Positions 18,456-27,011 of a stretch of DNA of 64,000 nucleotides are shown here, one piece after another (position 1 is the first letter of the stretch; every line of letters starts with the position of its first letter). The DNA lies in contig NZ_JAEFCF010000003.1 in the NCBI RefSeq assembly GCF_016405985.1, positions 62,001-126,000 on the forward strand, given 5' to 3'. The notes under the pieces are model-generated. The model did no database searches, was not told the origin of the DNA, and was given only the letters and a program-made list of their open reading frames with translations. Made by a program: the position numbers and the translations under genes. Source of the DNA: Paracoccus sp. IB05. Lineage in GTDB: Bacteria; Pseudomonadota; Alphaproteobacteria; Rhodobacterales; Rhodobacteraceae.

Positions 18456-18806
18456 AGAAGGAATATAGGACCACACCCGACCGGGCGCAAGCGGCGGCAG
18501 AGACCGGTGCGATGAAATCCCGGACCCCCGGCATTTATGACCCGGACCTGTCTTTTATCCGGGCTTTATGGCCCGGCACGCGACGATCCGAAGCCTCAGC
18601 CTGTGGCGCGTAGGACATTCCGGATCTGCCCGGCGGCTGAGGTCTTTCCGGCACAGGCGGCGGACATTTCAAATTCGGCGGTTCGCAGGACGCCCGCGGG
18701 CGAGCCGCCTGCTTTCCGGCACAAACCAGGACCTCAGCCCGTCAATTTCAGCCCCCTGTTAAGGGCCTGGCGCCTTAAAGGTGGCAGGCAAGAAACCTGT
18801 TGCCGA

Positions 18807-18828
18807 TTACATACCAAACGGTATGTAA
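18807..18828 (+). promoter_or_regulatory. TetR-family operator, perfect inverted repeat
   Basis: TTACATACC-AAAC-GGTATGTAA is a perfect 9-bp inverted repeat ending 8 bp before the regulator's ATG. Its form is typical of QacR/EmrR-like TetR operators. It very probably mediates autoregulation of the TetR-SMR operon. Confidence 0.8.
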
Positions 18829-18836
18829 TTGCCGGT

Positions 18837-19460
18837 ATGACCGCAGCCCCACCCTCGCCTTCCCCACCCTCGCCTTCCCCGGCCTCGCTTTCGCCGCCCG
18901 AGCTTTCCCCGGCGTCGCCCCGTCGCCGCCAGCCCGAGATTCTGCGGCGCCGGCTGCTTGATGCGGCTGCGGCGCTGGCGGTCGCAGGCGGGCTCCAGGC
19001 GATGACCATCGCGGCGGTGGCCCGGGCCGCCGGGGTGACCAAGGGCGGGCTTTTTCACCATTTCCCCGATAAAGAGGCGCTGATCACCGCGCTGTTGCGC
19101 GATCTCCTCGATCATTTCGATGCGGCCATCGACCTCGGCATGGCGGCTGATCCCGAGCCGCAGGGCAGTTTTACCCGCGCCTGGATTGCCGCCACGCTTG
19201 ACCCCCGGCTGGCGGCTTCGGCGCCGCTGAACGCGGTCCTGCTGATGAATCCCGGGATGCGCGGCCTCTGGTCAGACTGGCTGCGGGCCCGGCTTTCGTG
19301 CCATGCCGCAACCGATTCCGGCCCCTGGTACGAGATCCTGCGCCACGCGGCGGATGGCTTCTGGCTTGCCGATCTCTGGCAGGTCGAACCCGATCTGCGC
19401 CAGCCGATGGCAGACTTATGCGCAACATTGCTTGACCTGACCCGAAGGAATCCCGGCTGA
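18837..19460 (+). CDS. TetR-family transcriptional regulator
   Basis: A 207-residue regulator. Residues 1-30 are a low-complexity Pro/Ser repeat (PPSPSPPSPSPASLSPP). The TetR helix-turn-helix follows at about 35-80: RRRLLDAAAALAVAGGLQAMTIAAVARAAGVTKGGLFHHFPDKEALI. ATG 18837 is chosen because the operator lies immediately upstream; the frame is open to 18537 but that part overlaps the operator. No clear ribosome site precedes it, and a start after the Pro/Ser stretch is possible. Its stop overlaps the ATG of the SMR transporter, so it is likely the local repressor of that pump. Confidence 0.88.
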   Translation: MTAAPPSPSPPSPSPASLSPPELSPASPRRRQPEILRRRLLDAAAALAVAGGLQAMTIAAVARAAGVTKGGLFHHFPDKEALITALLRDLLDHFDAAIDLGMAADPEPQGSFTRAWIAATLDPRLAASAPLNAVLLMNPGMRGLWSDWLRARLSCHAATDSGPWYEILRHAADGFWLADLWQVEPDLRQPMADLCATLLDLTRRNPG

Positions 19461-19804
19461 TGAACCCCACGCTGACAACCTATGTCACGCTCCTCCTCGC
19501 GGTCTCGCTGGAGGTGATGGCGACCTCGCTTCTGCCCCAGACACGGCAATTCACCAAAGCGGTGCCGACCATCCTCATGCTCTGCCTCTATGGCGGCGCC
19601 TTTTTCTTCCTGTCGCAGGCGCTTAAGACCCTGCCGGTGGGGATCGCCTATGCGATCTGGTCAGGATTTGGCATCGTGCTGATCTCGATGATCGGCTGGA
19701 TCTGGCTGAAACAATCGCTTGATCTCGCGGCGGTGATCGGGATTGGGCTGATCCTTGCCGGTGTGCTGGTGATCAACCTGTTTTCCCAGGCCGCTCCGCA
19801 TTGA
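19460..19804 (+). CDS. Small multidrug resistance (SMR/EmrE family) transporter
   Basis: A 114-residue protein with four predicted membrane helices. The essential SMR glutamate lies in helix 1 (LLLAVSLEVMATSLL), with family segments GGAFFFLSQALKTLPVGIAYAIWSGFGIVLI and IGLILAGVLVINLFS. It would act as a proton-coupled dimer exporting cationic compounds; guanidinium exporters are an alternative subfamily. It overlaps the TetR gene by one base (TGATG) and is therefore co-expressed with it under the 18807 operator. Confidence 0.9.
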   Translation: MNPTLTTYVTLLLAVSLEVMATSLLPQTRQFTKAVPTILMLCLYGGAFFFLSQALKTLPVGIAYAIWSGFGIVLISMIGWIWLKQSLDLAAVIGIGLILAGVLVINLFSQAAPH

Positions 19805-19885
19805 TTTCCGTCACCGGAGCGTCATGCTTCCGTTACGCTCTGCTGCCATTGAGATCCTGAACTCCCCTCACGCGCGACGGATGCC

Positions 19886-20794
19886 ATGAACGAACAGACC
19901 CCGATGGACTGGCTGGAAGCCGAACTCTCGGATTCCTTCGACGAGGATTATGAGCTTGAGCTGGAAGATGCCGAGCTGTCCGAAGAAATCGCAAAGATCT
20001 ACAAGAAACGCCACGGGCCCGGGATGGAGCGCCGCGAATACCTGCGCGCGCTGATCCGCCTTCAGGCCGAGCTGATCCGGCTGCAATCCTGGGTGCAATA
20101 TCACAAGGAACGCGTGGTCGTGATCTTCGAGGGCCGCGATTCCGCCGGCAAAGGCGGCGCGATCAAGCGCATCACCCAGCGGCTGAACCCGCGTGTCGCG
20201 CGCACCGTGGCACTGCCGGCCCCCTCGGACCGCGAGAAAACCCAGTGGTATTTCCAGCGCTATGTGCCGCATCTGCCGGCCGGCGGCGAAATGGTGCTGT
20301 TTGACCGCTCCTGGTACAACCGTGCCGGGGTCGAGCGGGTGATGGGCTTTGCCTCGGAAGACCAGGTGGAACAGTTCTTCCAGGACGTGCCGGAATTCGA
20401 GCGGATGCTGGTGCGCTCGGGCATCAAAGTGGTGAAATACTGGTTTTCGATCACCGATGAAGAACAGCAGATGCGCTTCCTGATGCGGATCCATGATCCG
20501 ATGAAACAGTGGAAGCTTTCGCCGATGGATCTGCAAAGCCGGGTGCGGTGGGAGCAATATACCAAGGCGAAGGAAGAGATGCTGGCGCGCACCAATATCC
20601 CCGAGGCGCCCTGGTATATTGTCGAGGGCACCGACAAGAAACGCGCCCGGCTGAACTGCATCGACCATCTCCTCAGCCTCTTCCCCTATGAGGATGTGCC
20701 GCATGAGGACATCCAGCTGCCCGAACGCGTCTTCAACCCCGATTATGAGCGTGCCGTTCTGCCGCCCGAGCTCTACGTGCCGCTGAAATACTGA
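19886..20794 (+). CDS. ppk2: Polyphosphate kinase 2
   Basis: A 302-residue PPK2-family enzyme, which transfers phosphate between polyphosphate and nucleoside diphosphates. Walker A lies in FEGRDSAGKGGAIKRI, and Walker B/lid in FDRSWYNRAGVERVMGF. Further conserved stretches are KYWFSITDEEQQMRF and WYIVEGTDKKRARLNCI. The acidic N-terminus (LEAELSDSFDEDYELELEDAEL) is usual in alphaproteobacterial members. Length fits the one-domain class I group. It is monocistronic; a stem-loop follows at 20806. Confidence 0.93.
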   Translation: MNEQTPMDWLEAELSDSFDEDYELELEDAELSEEIAKIYKKRHGPGMERREYLRALIRLQAELIRLQSWVQYHKERVVVIFEGRDSAGKGGAIKRITQRLNPRVARTVALPAPSDREKTQWYFQRYVPHLPAGGEMVLFDRSWYNRAGVERVMGFASEDQVEQFFQDVPEFERMLVRSGIKVVKYWFSITDEEQQMRFLMRIHDPMKQWKLSPMDLQSRVRWEQYTKAKEEMLARTNIPEAPWYIVEGTDKKRARLNCIDHLLSLFPYEDVPHEDIQLPERVFNPDYERAVLPPELYVPLKY

Positions 20795-20805
20795 GGCATC
20801 TGTTG

Positions 20806-20829
20806 TTCCGGCGTCTTGCGACGCCGGAA
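20806..20829 (+). terminator. Stem-loop after ppk2
   Basis: Perfect 10-bp inverted repeat TTCCGGCGTC-TTGC-GACGCCGGAA, 12 bp after the ppk2 stop, directly followed by one copy of the GCCTCCGGCGGGGATATTTA repeat. No T-run follows. Confidence 0.65.
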
Positions 20830-20830
20830 T

Positions 20831-20862
20831 GCCTCCGGCGGGGATATTTAAGGACAGAAAAT
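20831..20862 (+). repeat. Intergenic repeat copy (GATATTTAAGGACAGAAAAT family)
   Basis: GCCTCCGGCGGGGATATTTA then AGGACAGAAAAT. It is a single-arm copy of a dispersed element also found at 32521, 32561, 36613, 38255, 38304, 42102 (reverse) and 44458 (divergent). Confidence 0.75.
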
Positions 20863-21038
20863 ATTGGGGGTATGATGGGGAGCCGCTGAGCCGGGATGAT
20901 CGGCTGGCGACCAGAGGCGCCCTGCGCGGCGGTCATTTCCCGCCGCTTCCGGGTGCTGTTCGATATTCCATTTGCCTTTCGGGAGGATCAGCCGGAGCAT
21001 GAGCGCAGACCGCAACCTGAGATCCGGAGGAGCAGATC

Positions 21039-21416
21039 ATGGCAAAGCAGTCTCCCGGCTATATTGATGGTTTTCTGATCCCGGTCCGCAATGAGGATCG
21101 TGAGACCTACCGCGCCCATGAGGCGAAATGGTGGGGCGCGTTCAGGGCGCTCGGGGCGCTGACCCTGGTCGTGGGCTGGGGGGATGACGTGCCGCCCGGA
21201 AAGCAGACCGACTTTTTGCGCGCGGTGGATCTTCAGGACGGCGAAAGCGTGGTGTTTTGCTGGATGACCTGGCCCGACAAGGCGACCCGTGACAAGGCCT
21301 ATGCTGCCATGGAGGCGCGGTCAGAAAGCGATCCCGAAATGAAGCCCGAAGCCATGCCCTTTGACGGCAAGCGCATGATCTATGGCGGCTTCGTGCCGCT
21401 TTTGGTCGAAGAATGA
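21039..21416 (+). CDS. DUF1428-family protein
   Basis: A 125-residue protein with the DUF1428 pattern: YIDGFLIPVRNEDRETYRAH near the start, VVFCWMTWPDKATRDKAY, and a closing PFDGKRMIYGGFVPLLV. These are small dimeric alpha-beta-barrel-like proteins of unknown role. ATG 21039 has a good GGAGGAG site. Twelve bases separate it from the VOC protein, so they form an operon. Confidence 0.85.
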   Translation: MAKQSPGYIDGFLIPVRNEDRETYRAHEAKWWGAFRALGALTLVVGWGDDVPPGKQTDFLRAVDLQDGESVVFCWMTWPDKATRDKAYAAMEARSESDPEMKPEAMPFDGKRMIYGGFVPLLVEE

Positions 21417-21427
21417 GGATCTGAGCC

Positions 21428-22183
21428 ATGACATTGCAAGGAACCCCCTGCTGGTACGAGCTCTGCACCATGGATGCCGGGGCGGCGCGCGGCTTTTACG
21501 GCCCATTGCTGGGCTGGACCTTCCAGGATGCCGGAATGGAGGGGTTTGACTATGGTCTTGCCACCAAAGACGGGGCGATGATTGCCGGGTTGATGACGCC
21601 CGACAGCCCGATGCCGGAATTCTGGATGGTCTATTTCGCGGTTGACCATTGCGATCACCTGGTCGCGAAAGCCAAGGCGCTCGGGGCCAATGTGCATCGC
21701 GCGCCCGAGGACATCCCCGGCACCGGCCGTTTCGCGATCCTGGCCGATCCTCAGGGCGCCGCCTTTGGCCTGTTGCAGCCCGAAGACGGCACTCCGGGCC
21801 ATGCCTTTGATCAGGCCAGAACCGGTCATGGCAACTGGCTTGAGCTGCACTCTTCGGACCCCGAGGCCGGGTTCCAGTTCTACGCCGCCCTGTTCGGCTG
21901 GAGCGCGACCGATGCGATGGATATGGGGCCGGATGGCAAATACCAGCTTTTTGCCCATGATGGCCGCGATATCGGTGGCATGATGGGGATGCTGGGCGTG
22001 GAAGGCGCGCCGCCGCACTGGCTGCCCTATTTCGGCGTGCCGGGCATTGACGCGGCAACGGCCGGGATCACTTCGCTGGGGGGCAAGGTGCTGCATGGCC
22101 CTGTCGAAGTGCCGGGCGGCGCCTGGATCACCATGGCAAGCGACCCGCGCGGCGCGGGTTTTGCGGTGGTCGGGCCGCGGTGA
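21428..22183 (+). CDS. VOC-family (glyoxalase/bleomycin-resistance fold) protein with two domains
   Basis: A 251-residue protein with two tandem VOC modules. The first spans about 1-120 (CWYELCTMDAGAARGFYGPLLGWTF ... HRAPEDIPGTGRFAILADPQGAAFGL). The second spans 128-250 (NWLELHSSDPEAGFQFYAALFGWSATD ... WITMASDPRGAGFAVVG). Such proteins bind a metal and small molecules; most two-domain members of this type are uncharacterised hydroxylase- or isomerase-like proteins. It is the second gene after DUF1428. Function unassigned. Confidence 0.85.
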   Translation: MTLQGTPCWYELCTMDAGAARGFYGPLLGWTFQDAGMEGFDYGLATKDGAMIAGLMTPDSPMPEFWMVYFAVDHCDHLVAKAKALGANVHRAPEDIPGTGRFAILADPQGAAFGLLQPEDGTPGHAFDQARTGHGNWLELHSSDPEAGFQFYAALFGWSATDAMDMGPDGKYQLFAHDGRDIGGMMGMLGVEGAPPHWLPYFGVPGIDAATAGITSLGGKVLHGPVEVPGGAWITMASDPRGAGFAVVGPR

Positions 22184-22224
22184 GACAGCCTTCACGCCGC
22201 AGCTGACGGGATGAGACAAAGACC

Positions 22225-22250
22225 AAAGCCGCGCTTTTCAGCGCGGCTTT
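22225..22250 (+). terminator. Bidirectional terminator between VOC and OmpA-family genes
   Basis: AAAGCCGCGC-TTTTCA-GCGCGGCTTT: a perfect 10-bp stem with flanking A and T tracts, placed between convergent genes. It fits a rho-independent terminator working in both directions. Confidence 0.85.
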
Positions 22251-22307
22251 GTCGTTTAAGTCAGACCCTTATCCGGGCAAGTCAGACCTTTTTCCGGGTC
22301 GGGCGTC

Positions 22308-24215
22308 TCAGCCCGCATTGCGCAGCAGCGGTGTGATCAGCCGCACGAGCACCCGGCGATTGGAGCGTTCTGCCGCTTCGGTCCGGATCTTCAGCTCGGC
22401 CTCGCCATAGCCCTGCACCACCAGGTTTTCCGGCGGAACGCCGAAATATTCGGTCAGCGCCAGCGCGAGGCTCTCTGCCCGACGGTCCGACAACAGCAGG
22501 TTGGAACTTGCCGAGCCCACCGCGTCGGTATGGCCTTCGATCAGGAAGACATGACCCGGGTTCGATGCCAGCAGCTGCTGCATGAGCCGGCCAAGATCGG
22601 CGAGCTTCTTCGCTTCGGTCGCATTGATCACCGAAGAGCCTGTGTCAAAGGTGATACTGTCCACCTCGACCGTGGCCGCCAGCGCCCGCACCTGCGGAAT
22701 GTCACGCACCTGGCGCAGACTGAACTTGCGGCCAAGGCCCTCGACCTCCAGCGCCGCCATTTCCGCCTTCAGCGCCGCGTTCTGGTCTGAGGTTGAGATC
22801 ACCACCCGGTCCGGGCGCGGCTTGGGCAGCTGCGTCACGATGATCGGCTGTTCCGGCTCCAGATCGTTGATCAGAAGCATCTCCTGGCCATATTGGTCAT
22901 AGGCGGCGCGGCGCAGCACCCTGCCGGAGGCGTCGCGGATCGTCACCACCTGGGTGCCATCGGCGCGGCTGACCACCGTGCGGGTCGAGCCGTCATTAAA
23001 GCTCTCGGTCTGGGTGCGCACGCCGGGACGGCGCAGCACGGCATCGTCATCCTTATAGACGACGTAAGAGCCATCCGCATTCTCGACCACCACCCGGTCG
23101 CCGGAATTGCTGACAACGCGGCGTTCATCTTTTTTGCCGCCATTGATGATCGTGCCCACCGCCAGCGCCCCAAGCGCCAGCAACCCGACTTTCTCGAGGT
23201 CCGAGAGGCCGGATTTCTTGCCTTTGCCGACCGCGACCGGGGCGGCGGCAAATTCATTGACCGAGGTCCGGGTATTGGCTTCGGTGATGATCGTATCAAC
23301 CACCGAGACCGGTGCAACACCCGTCCCAGGAGTGGTCGCTTCCCCTGCGCCCGGCGCAGCAGTTGCCGTGTCCGTGCCGGTTGCCAGGCCGGGGACATCG
23401 ACCCCGCCCGGGACGCCTTCAAGGAAGGACGCCGCCGCCACAGCGGGCACCGCAAGGACTGTCGCATCCGCATTCGTGCCGGCCTCGGATTCCGCACCCG
23501 CACCCGCACCCGCATCGGCCTGGGCCTCCGGCATTCCCAGAATATCCGCGAGGCTGCTGACCGCCTCCTCTTCCGGCACCGGGACATCGATCGCATTGGC
23601 GAGGTCCTCGGGGGAGACCTCTGCCGCAACGGCATCGGCTGGCTCAAGCGCATCCGCGACATCCGCCGGCACAGCAGGGTCAGGCGTTTCGATATCCGAG
23701 GTCGCGGCGTCCGCTGCTGCGGCTTCCGCGGCTGCGGCGCTGGCGGCTGCGGCTTCGGCCGCAGCTGTCTCGGCCGCCGCTGCGGCCGCTGCCGCCTGCG
23801 CCGCGGCATCCGCAGTTGCCTGAGCGTCTGCCTCAGCTGCCGCATCCGCTTTCGTGGCCGCCGCCTGAGCTTCCGCCGCCGCCTGAGCTTCCGCTGCCGC
23901 CTGAGCCTCCGCTGCCGCCTGAGCCTCCGCTGCGGCCTGAGCCTCCGCTGCCGCCTGAGCTTCCGCTGCGGCCTGAGCTTCCGCTGCCGCCTGAGCCTCT
24001 GCCGCTGCCTGAGCTTCCTCTGCCGCCTGAGCTTCCGCTGCGGCCTGAGCTTCTGCTGCCGCCTGAGCCTCCGCTGCTGCCTGAGCTTCCGCTGCGGCCT
24101 GAGCTTCTATCTCAGCCTGTGTCTCTGTCCCATTTTCCTGCGCATAGACCGGCAGCGTGTGAAACGAGCTCAGCGCGACCGAGAGTGCGGTCGAGGAGAT
24201 GAGTAATTTGCGCAT
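22308..24215 (-). CDS. OmpA-family peptidoglycan-anchoring protein with a long Ala/Glu/Gln repeat
   Basis: A 635-residue secreted protein. Signal peptide residues 1-25 end VYA-QE. From about 36 to 118 it consists of roughly 14 copies of a six-residue unit AEAQAA, encoded by an 18-nt tandem repeat, followed by an Ala-rich stretch to about 180 that would be helical. A Gly-containing linker and a hydrophobic segment GLLALGALAVGTIING follow near residue 340. The C-terminus (about 510-632) is a complete OmpA/MotB domain: ITFDTGSSVINATEAKKL, FLIEGHTDAVGSASSNLLLSDRRAESL, VVQGYGEAELKI, RSNRRVLVRL. It should span or line the periplasm and bind peptidoglycan. The repeat number may vary between strains. 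Confidence 0.9.
   Translation of the reverse strand: MRKLLISSTALSVALSSFHTLPVYAQENGTETQAEIEAQAAAEAQAAAEAQAAAEAQAAAEAQAAEEAQAAAEAQAAAEAQAAAEAQAAAEAQAAAEAQAAAEAQAAAEAQAAAEAQAAATKADAAAEADAQATADAAAQAAAAAAAAETAAAEAAAASAAAAEAAAADAATSDIETPDPAVPADVADALEPADAVAAEVSPEDLANAIDVPVPEEEAVSSLADILGMPEAQADAGAGAGAESEAGTNADATVLAVPAVAAASFLEGVPGGVDVPGLATGTDTATAAPGAGEATTPGTGVAPVSVVDTIITEANTRTSVNEFAAAPVAVGKGKKSGLSDLEKVGLLALGALAVGTIINGGKKDERRVVSNSGDRVVVENADGSYVVYKDDDAVLRRPGVRTQTESFNDGSTRTVVSRADGTQVVTIRDASGRVLRRAAYDQYGQEMLLINDLEPEQPIIVTQLPKPRPDRVVISTSDQNAALKAEMAALEVEGLGRKFSLRQVRDIPQVRALAATVEVDSITFDTGSSVINATEAKKLADLGRLMQQLLASNPGHVFLIEGHTDAVGSASSNLLLSDRRAESLALALTEYFGVPPENLVVQGYGEAELKIRTEAAERSNRRVLVRLITPLLRNAG
23866..24117 (-). 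repeat. 18-nt tandem repeat inside the OmpA-family gene
   Basis: About 14 consecutive copies of an 18-nt unit (plus strand GCCTGAGCCTCCGCTGCC with third-position variants such as TTC/TCT), each encoding AEAQAA. Drift between copies is mostly synonymous, with one copy giving an extra Glu. Exact limits are approximate. Confidence 0.88.
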
Positions 24216-24434
24216 TGGTCTTCCTCTGAGATCCTGGCCGTGATTCTGACGCCGCGTCCCGGGGTGCTTGCGGGCCTCTTCGCCCGCGCAAGGCCCGGAA
24301 CACTTCTCCGGTTACTGCTGCGGGCAATGCCCCGAACAAGGTCCGGGAATCGCGGTGTCTTCAGCCCCTGACCCTGCACCGGACAGGGCGTGCTATGCGA
24401 TAGCAACGCAGATCCCGGAGCGGGGTTCCGCCTG

Positions 24435-25376
24435 TCATCGGATATCAGTCGCCCCGGCAACGGCTCCCGGCCCCTCGCCCGCGCCGCCCCCCGCAGCCAG
24501 CCAGCGGCGAAACGAGGTGAGCGGCGCGCGTTCCGGGCGCGTGGCGGGCCAGACCAGGTAATAGGCGCCCGAGGCCGCGACCGCGCCGCCCCAGGCCGGC
24601 ACAAGCCGCCCCGAGGCGAGATCCCCCGCCGCAAGAAAGGTTGGCAACAGCGCCACCCCCATCCCATGCACCGCCGCCTGGGCCATGGTGGCGAACTGGT
24701 CGAACAGCATCGCGGGCGGGCGCTGACCCGGCAGATCATGGCTGGCGAACCAGCGCCCCCAGTCGCCCATCCGGCTTTCCAGCTGCAAAAGCGGCAGCGC
24801 CAGCAGATCCGCCGCCCCGGTCAGCGGGCGTGTGAGCAGCGCAGGCGCCGCCAGCGCGATCACCTCTTCCTCCATGAGTTTCATGTAATTCACCCCGGGC
24901 CAGTCCTCGCGGCCATAATGGATGGCGGCATCGAAAGAGGTGCCGTCGAAATCAAAGGGCCGGAGCCGGGTCGAGAGGTTCACCGTCACCTCCGGATGCC
25001 CCGCTGCAAACCCTGCGAGGCGCGGCGCCAGCCAATGCATGCCAAAGGCCGGCAGGATCGACAGATGCAGCGTGCCGCCCGATGGGTTTGCCCTGAGCGT
25101 CAGCGAGGCATCTGACAGCAATTTCATAGCCTTGCGAACCTCTGCCACATAATCTCGCGCGGCAGGTGTCAAAACCAGCCGCTGACGTTCGCGCGTGACA
25201 AGGGGGGCGCCCAGCTGCCCTTCAAGCAGCTGGATCTGCCGCGAGACCGCGCCCTGGGTCAGCGACAGCTCTGCCGCCGCCGCCGAGGCGGTGCCCAGCC
25301 GCTCCAGCGCCTCAAGCGCGGTGAGCGAAGCGATCGACGGCAGATAACGACGCGGCAGCATATGAGTTTTCCTCAT
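24435..25376 (-). CDS. LysR-family regulator (GcvA-like; probable regulator of glutaryl-CoA dehydrogenase)
   Basis: A 313-residue LysR regulator. The N-terminal winged HTH reads LPSIASLTALEALERLGTASAAAAELSLTQGAVSRQIQLLEGQLGAPLVTRERQRLVLT. The substrate-binding domain (about 100-300) contains RLRPFDFDGTSFDAAIHYGREDWPG, a pattern seen in GcvA-like members. It is divergently transcribed from the acyl-CoA dehydrogenase at 25456 with only 79 bp between. A T-N11-A inverted repeat at 25362-25376 overlaps its start codon. Control of the neighbouring gene is inferred from position. Confidence 0.9.
   Translation of the reverse strand: MRKTHMLPRRYLPSIASLTALEALERLGTASAAAAELSLTQGAVSRQIQLLEGQLGAPLVTRERQRLVLTPAARDYVAEVRKAMKLLSDASLTLRANPSGGTLHLSILPAFGMHWLAPRLAGFAAGHPEVTVNLSTRLRPFDFDGTSFDAAIHYGREDWPGVNYMKLMEEEVIALAAPALLTRPLTGAADLLALPLLQLESRMGDWGRWFASHDLPGQRPPAMLFDQFATMAQAAVHGMGVALLPTFLAAGDLASGRLVPAWGGAVAASGAYYLVWPATRPERAPLTSFRRWLAAGGGAGEGPGAVAGATDIR
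25362..25376 (+). promoter_or_regulatory. Candidate LysR binding site (T-N11-A)
   Basis: ATGAG-TTTTC-CTCAT is a perfect inverted repeat with the T-N11-A form of LysR operators. It covers the first codons of the lysR gene and lies 80 bp before the acyl-CoA dehydrogenase ATG, consistent with autorepression plus activation of the divergent gene. Confidence 0.45.
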
Positions 25377-25455
25377 GATCCGGTGACAGAGTTTCGATAC
25401 CCTGGCCGTGCCCTTCCATGCAATATGGCGACAGATGATTCCGGAGGATCAGCCC

Positions 25456-26688
25456 ATGTCAGATGCCAGCAGCAGCCGCCCGAAACTGAAAGCCAAGGAC
25501 GCCCCCGACCTTTCGCGCTTTGACTGGGAGGATCCCTTCCGCCTGGAAGACCAGCTTTCGGAGGAAGAACGCGCGATCCGCGACGCCGCCCGCGCCTATG
25601 CCGAAGGCAAGCTGCAGCCCCGCGTGATTGAAGCCTTCCGCAATGAAGAAACCGACCCGTCGATCTTCCGCGAAATGGGCGAGATGGGCCTTCTCGGTGT
25701 CACCATTCCCGAGGAATATGGCGGGCTTGGCGCCTCTTATGTGTCCTATGGTCTGGTCGCGCGCGAGGTCGAGCGCGTCGACAGCGGCTATCGTTCGATG
25801 ATGTCGGTGCAGTCGAGCCTCGTCATGTACCCGATCTACGCTTACGGGTCCGAAGAGCAGCGCCGGAAATACCTGCCGAAACTGGCCTCGGGCGAATGGA
25901 TCGGCTGTTTCGGCCTGACCGAGCCCGATGCCGGGTCCGACCCCGCCGGGATGAAGACCACCGCCAAGAAAACCGCGAATGGCTATGTGCTGCATGGGTC
26001 CAAAATGTGGATCTCGAACGCGCCGATTGCTGATGTTTTCGTGGTCTGGGCGAAATCCGAGGCGCATGGCGGCAAGATCCGGGGCTTCGTGCTCGACAAG
26101 GGCGCCAAAGGCCTGACGGCGCCGAAGGTGGGCGGCAAGATCAGCCTGCGCGCCTCGATCACCGGTGAGATCGTGATGGATCAGGTCGAGGTCGGTGAAG
26201 ATGCTTTGCTGCCGCATGTCGAGGGTCTGAAAGGGCCGTTCGGCTGTCTCAACCGCGCGCGCTATGGCATTTCCTGGGGCGTTCTGGGCGCGGCAGAATT
26301 CTGTCTCCATGCCTCGCGCCAATATGGTCTGGACCGTAAGCAATTCGGCAAGCCCCTTGCCCAGACCCAGCTTTATCAGCTGAAACTGGCGAATATGCTG
26401 ACGCAGATCAGCCTTGGCCTTCAGGCCAGCCTGCGCGTCGGGCGGCTTTTGGATGAGGCCAATGCCGCGCCCGAGATGATCTCGCTGATCAAGCGCAACA
26501 ATTGCGGCATCGCGCTGGAGGCCGCCCGCCACGCCCGCGACATGCATGGCGGCAATGGCATTTCCGAGGAATTTCAGGTCATCCGCCATATGGTGAACCT
26601 TGAAACCGTCAACACCTATGAGGGCACGCATGACATCCATGCGCTGATCCTTGGCCGCGCCATCACCGGACTACAGGCGTTTTTCTGA
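25456..26688 (+). CDS. gcdH: Glutaryl-CoA dehydrogenase (acyl-CoA dehydrogenase family)
   Basis: A 410-residue flavoprotein. Its closest match by eye is glutaryl-CoA dehydrogenase, which oxidises and decarboxylates glutaryl-CoA to crotonyl-CoA in lysine/tryptophan breakdown. Landmarks: [22 protein letters not shown] at the N-terminus, [37 protein letters not shown], and the C-terminal [20 protein letters not shown], where the Glu is the catalytic base. ATG 25456 follows CCGGAGGAT; an in-frame start at 25408 would overlap the regulatory region. It is divergent from a LysR gene, a pairing common for gcdH. A terminator follows at 26716. Confidence 0.9.
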   Translation: MSDASSSRPKLKAKDAPDLSRFDWEDPFRLEDQLSEEERAIRDAARAYAEGKLQPRVIEAFRNEETDPSIFREMGEMGLLGVTIPEEYGGLGASYVSYGLVAREVERVDSGYRSMMSVQSSLVMYPIYAYGSEEQRRKYLPKLASGEWIGCFGLTEPDAGSDPAGMKTTAKKTANGYVLHGSKMWISNAPIADVFVVWAKSEAHGGKIRGFVLDKGAKGLTAPKVGGKISLRASITGEIVMDQVEVGEDALLPHVEGLKGPFGCLNRARYGISWGVLGAAEFCLHASRQYGLDRKQFGKPLAQTQLYQLKLANMLTQISLGLQASLRVGRLLDEANAAPEMISLIKRNNCGIALEAARHARDMHGGNGISEEFQVIRHMVNLETVNTYEGTHDIHALILGRAITGLQAFF

Positions 26689-27011
26689 TCCCGGCGCGGG
26701 CGCGTCGGTGACATCAAAGGGCGGATCCTGACGGATCTGCCCTTTTCATTTGCCTTTTCCCGGCGCGACAGGACCTGCCCTGCGCCTTGCGCGCCACATT
26801 GCGCACCCGTCCGATAACAGATTGTTCACGAATGCAGAGTTCACATTCCGGCGTGATCCCTTGCAGCAGCCGTCCCGACTGCCGATACTGGACAGCACGT
26901 GGTTCGCTGCGATGCCAGCGGCGTCGCAATGGCCTGCCCATTCGCCGGACCTGACCCCGATATCCAGGCCAGAGCCCGACAAAATGAAGCTTAATGCTTA
27001 CAGGAGTGACA
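26689..27011. other. Intergenic region (323 bp) with gcdH terminator and a likely promoter
   Basis: After the terminator the DNA is AT-richer than its surroundings (CCGATAACAGATTGTTCACG near 26810 and AAAATGAAGCTTAATGCTTA near 26981). It probably carries the promoter of the gene at 27012. No further gene is supported. Confidence 0.5.
26716..26744 (+). terminator. Rho-independent terminator after gcdH
   Basis: AAAGGGCGGATC-CTGAC-GGATCTGCCCTTTT: a 12-13 bp stem with one wobble followed by TTTTCATTT, 28 bp after the stop. Confidence 0.85.

Larger units (their letters stand above)
17879..18836. other. 958-bp gene-free stretch containing ssrA and the TetR operator
   Basis: No protein gene is supported here. 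It holds the permuted tmRNA gene on the minus strand (about 18130-18455) and the TetR-type operator at 18807-18828. The stretch 17879-18120 shows nothing recognised. 18460-18800 should hold the ssrA promoter on the minus strand. Confidence 0.6.

Noticed and set aside
18056-18534. Small protein genes in the ssrA region, including a frame ending ANDNSAPVAMAA
   Set aside because: The tag peptide and paired acceptor stem show this is tmRNA; the frames are accidental.
22893-24206. Plus-strand open frame of 437 codons opposite the OmpA-family gene, with a Cys/Arg/Leu repeat at its end
   Set aside because: It is the antisense image of the 18-nt Ala/Glu/Gln repeat, with no ribosome site and an implausible composition; the minus-strand frame has a signal peptide and a full OmpA domain.
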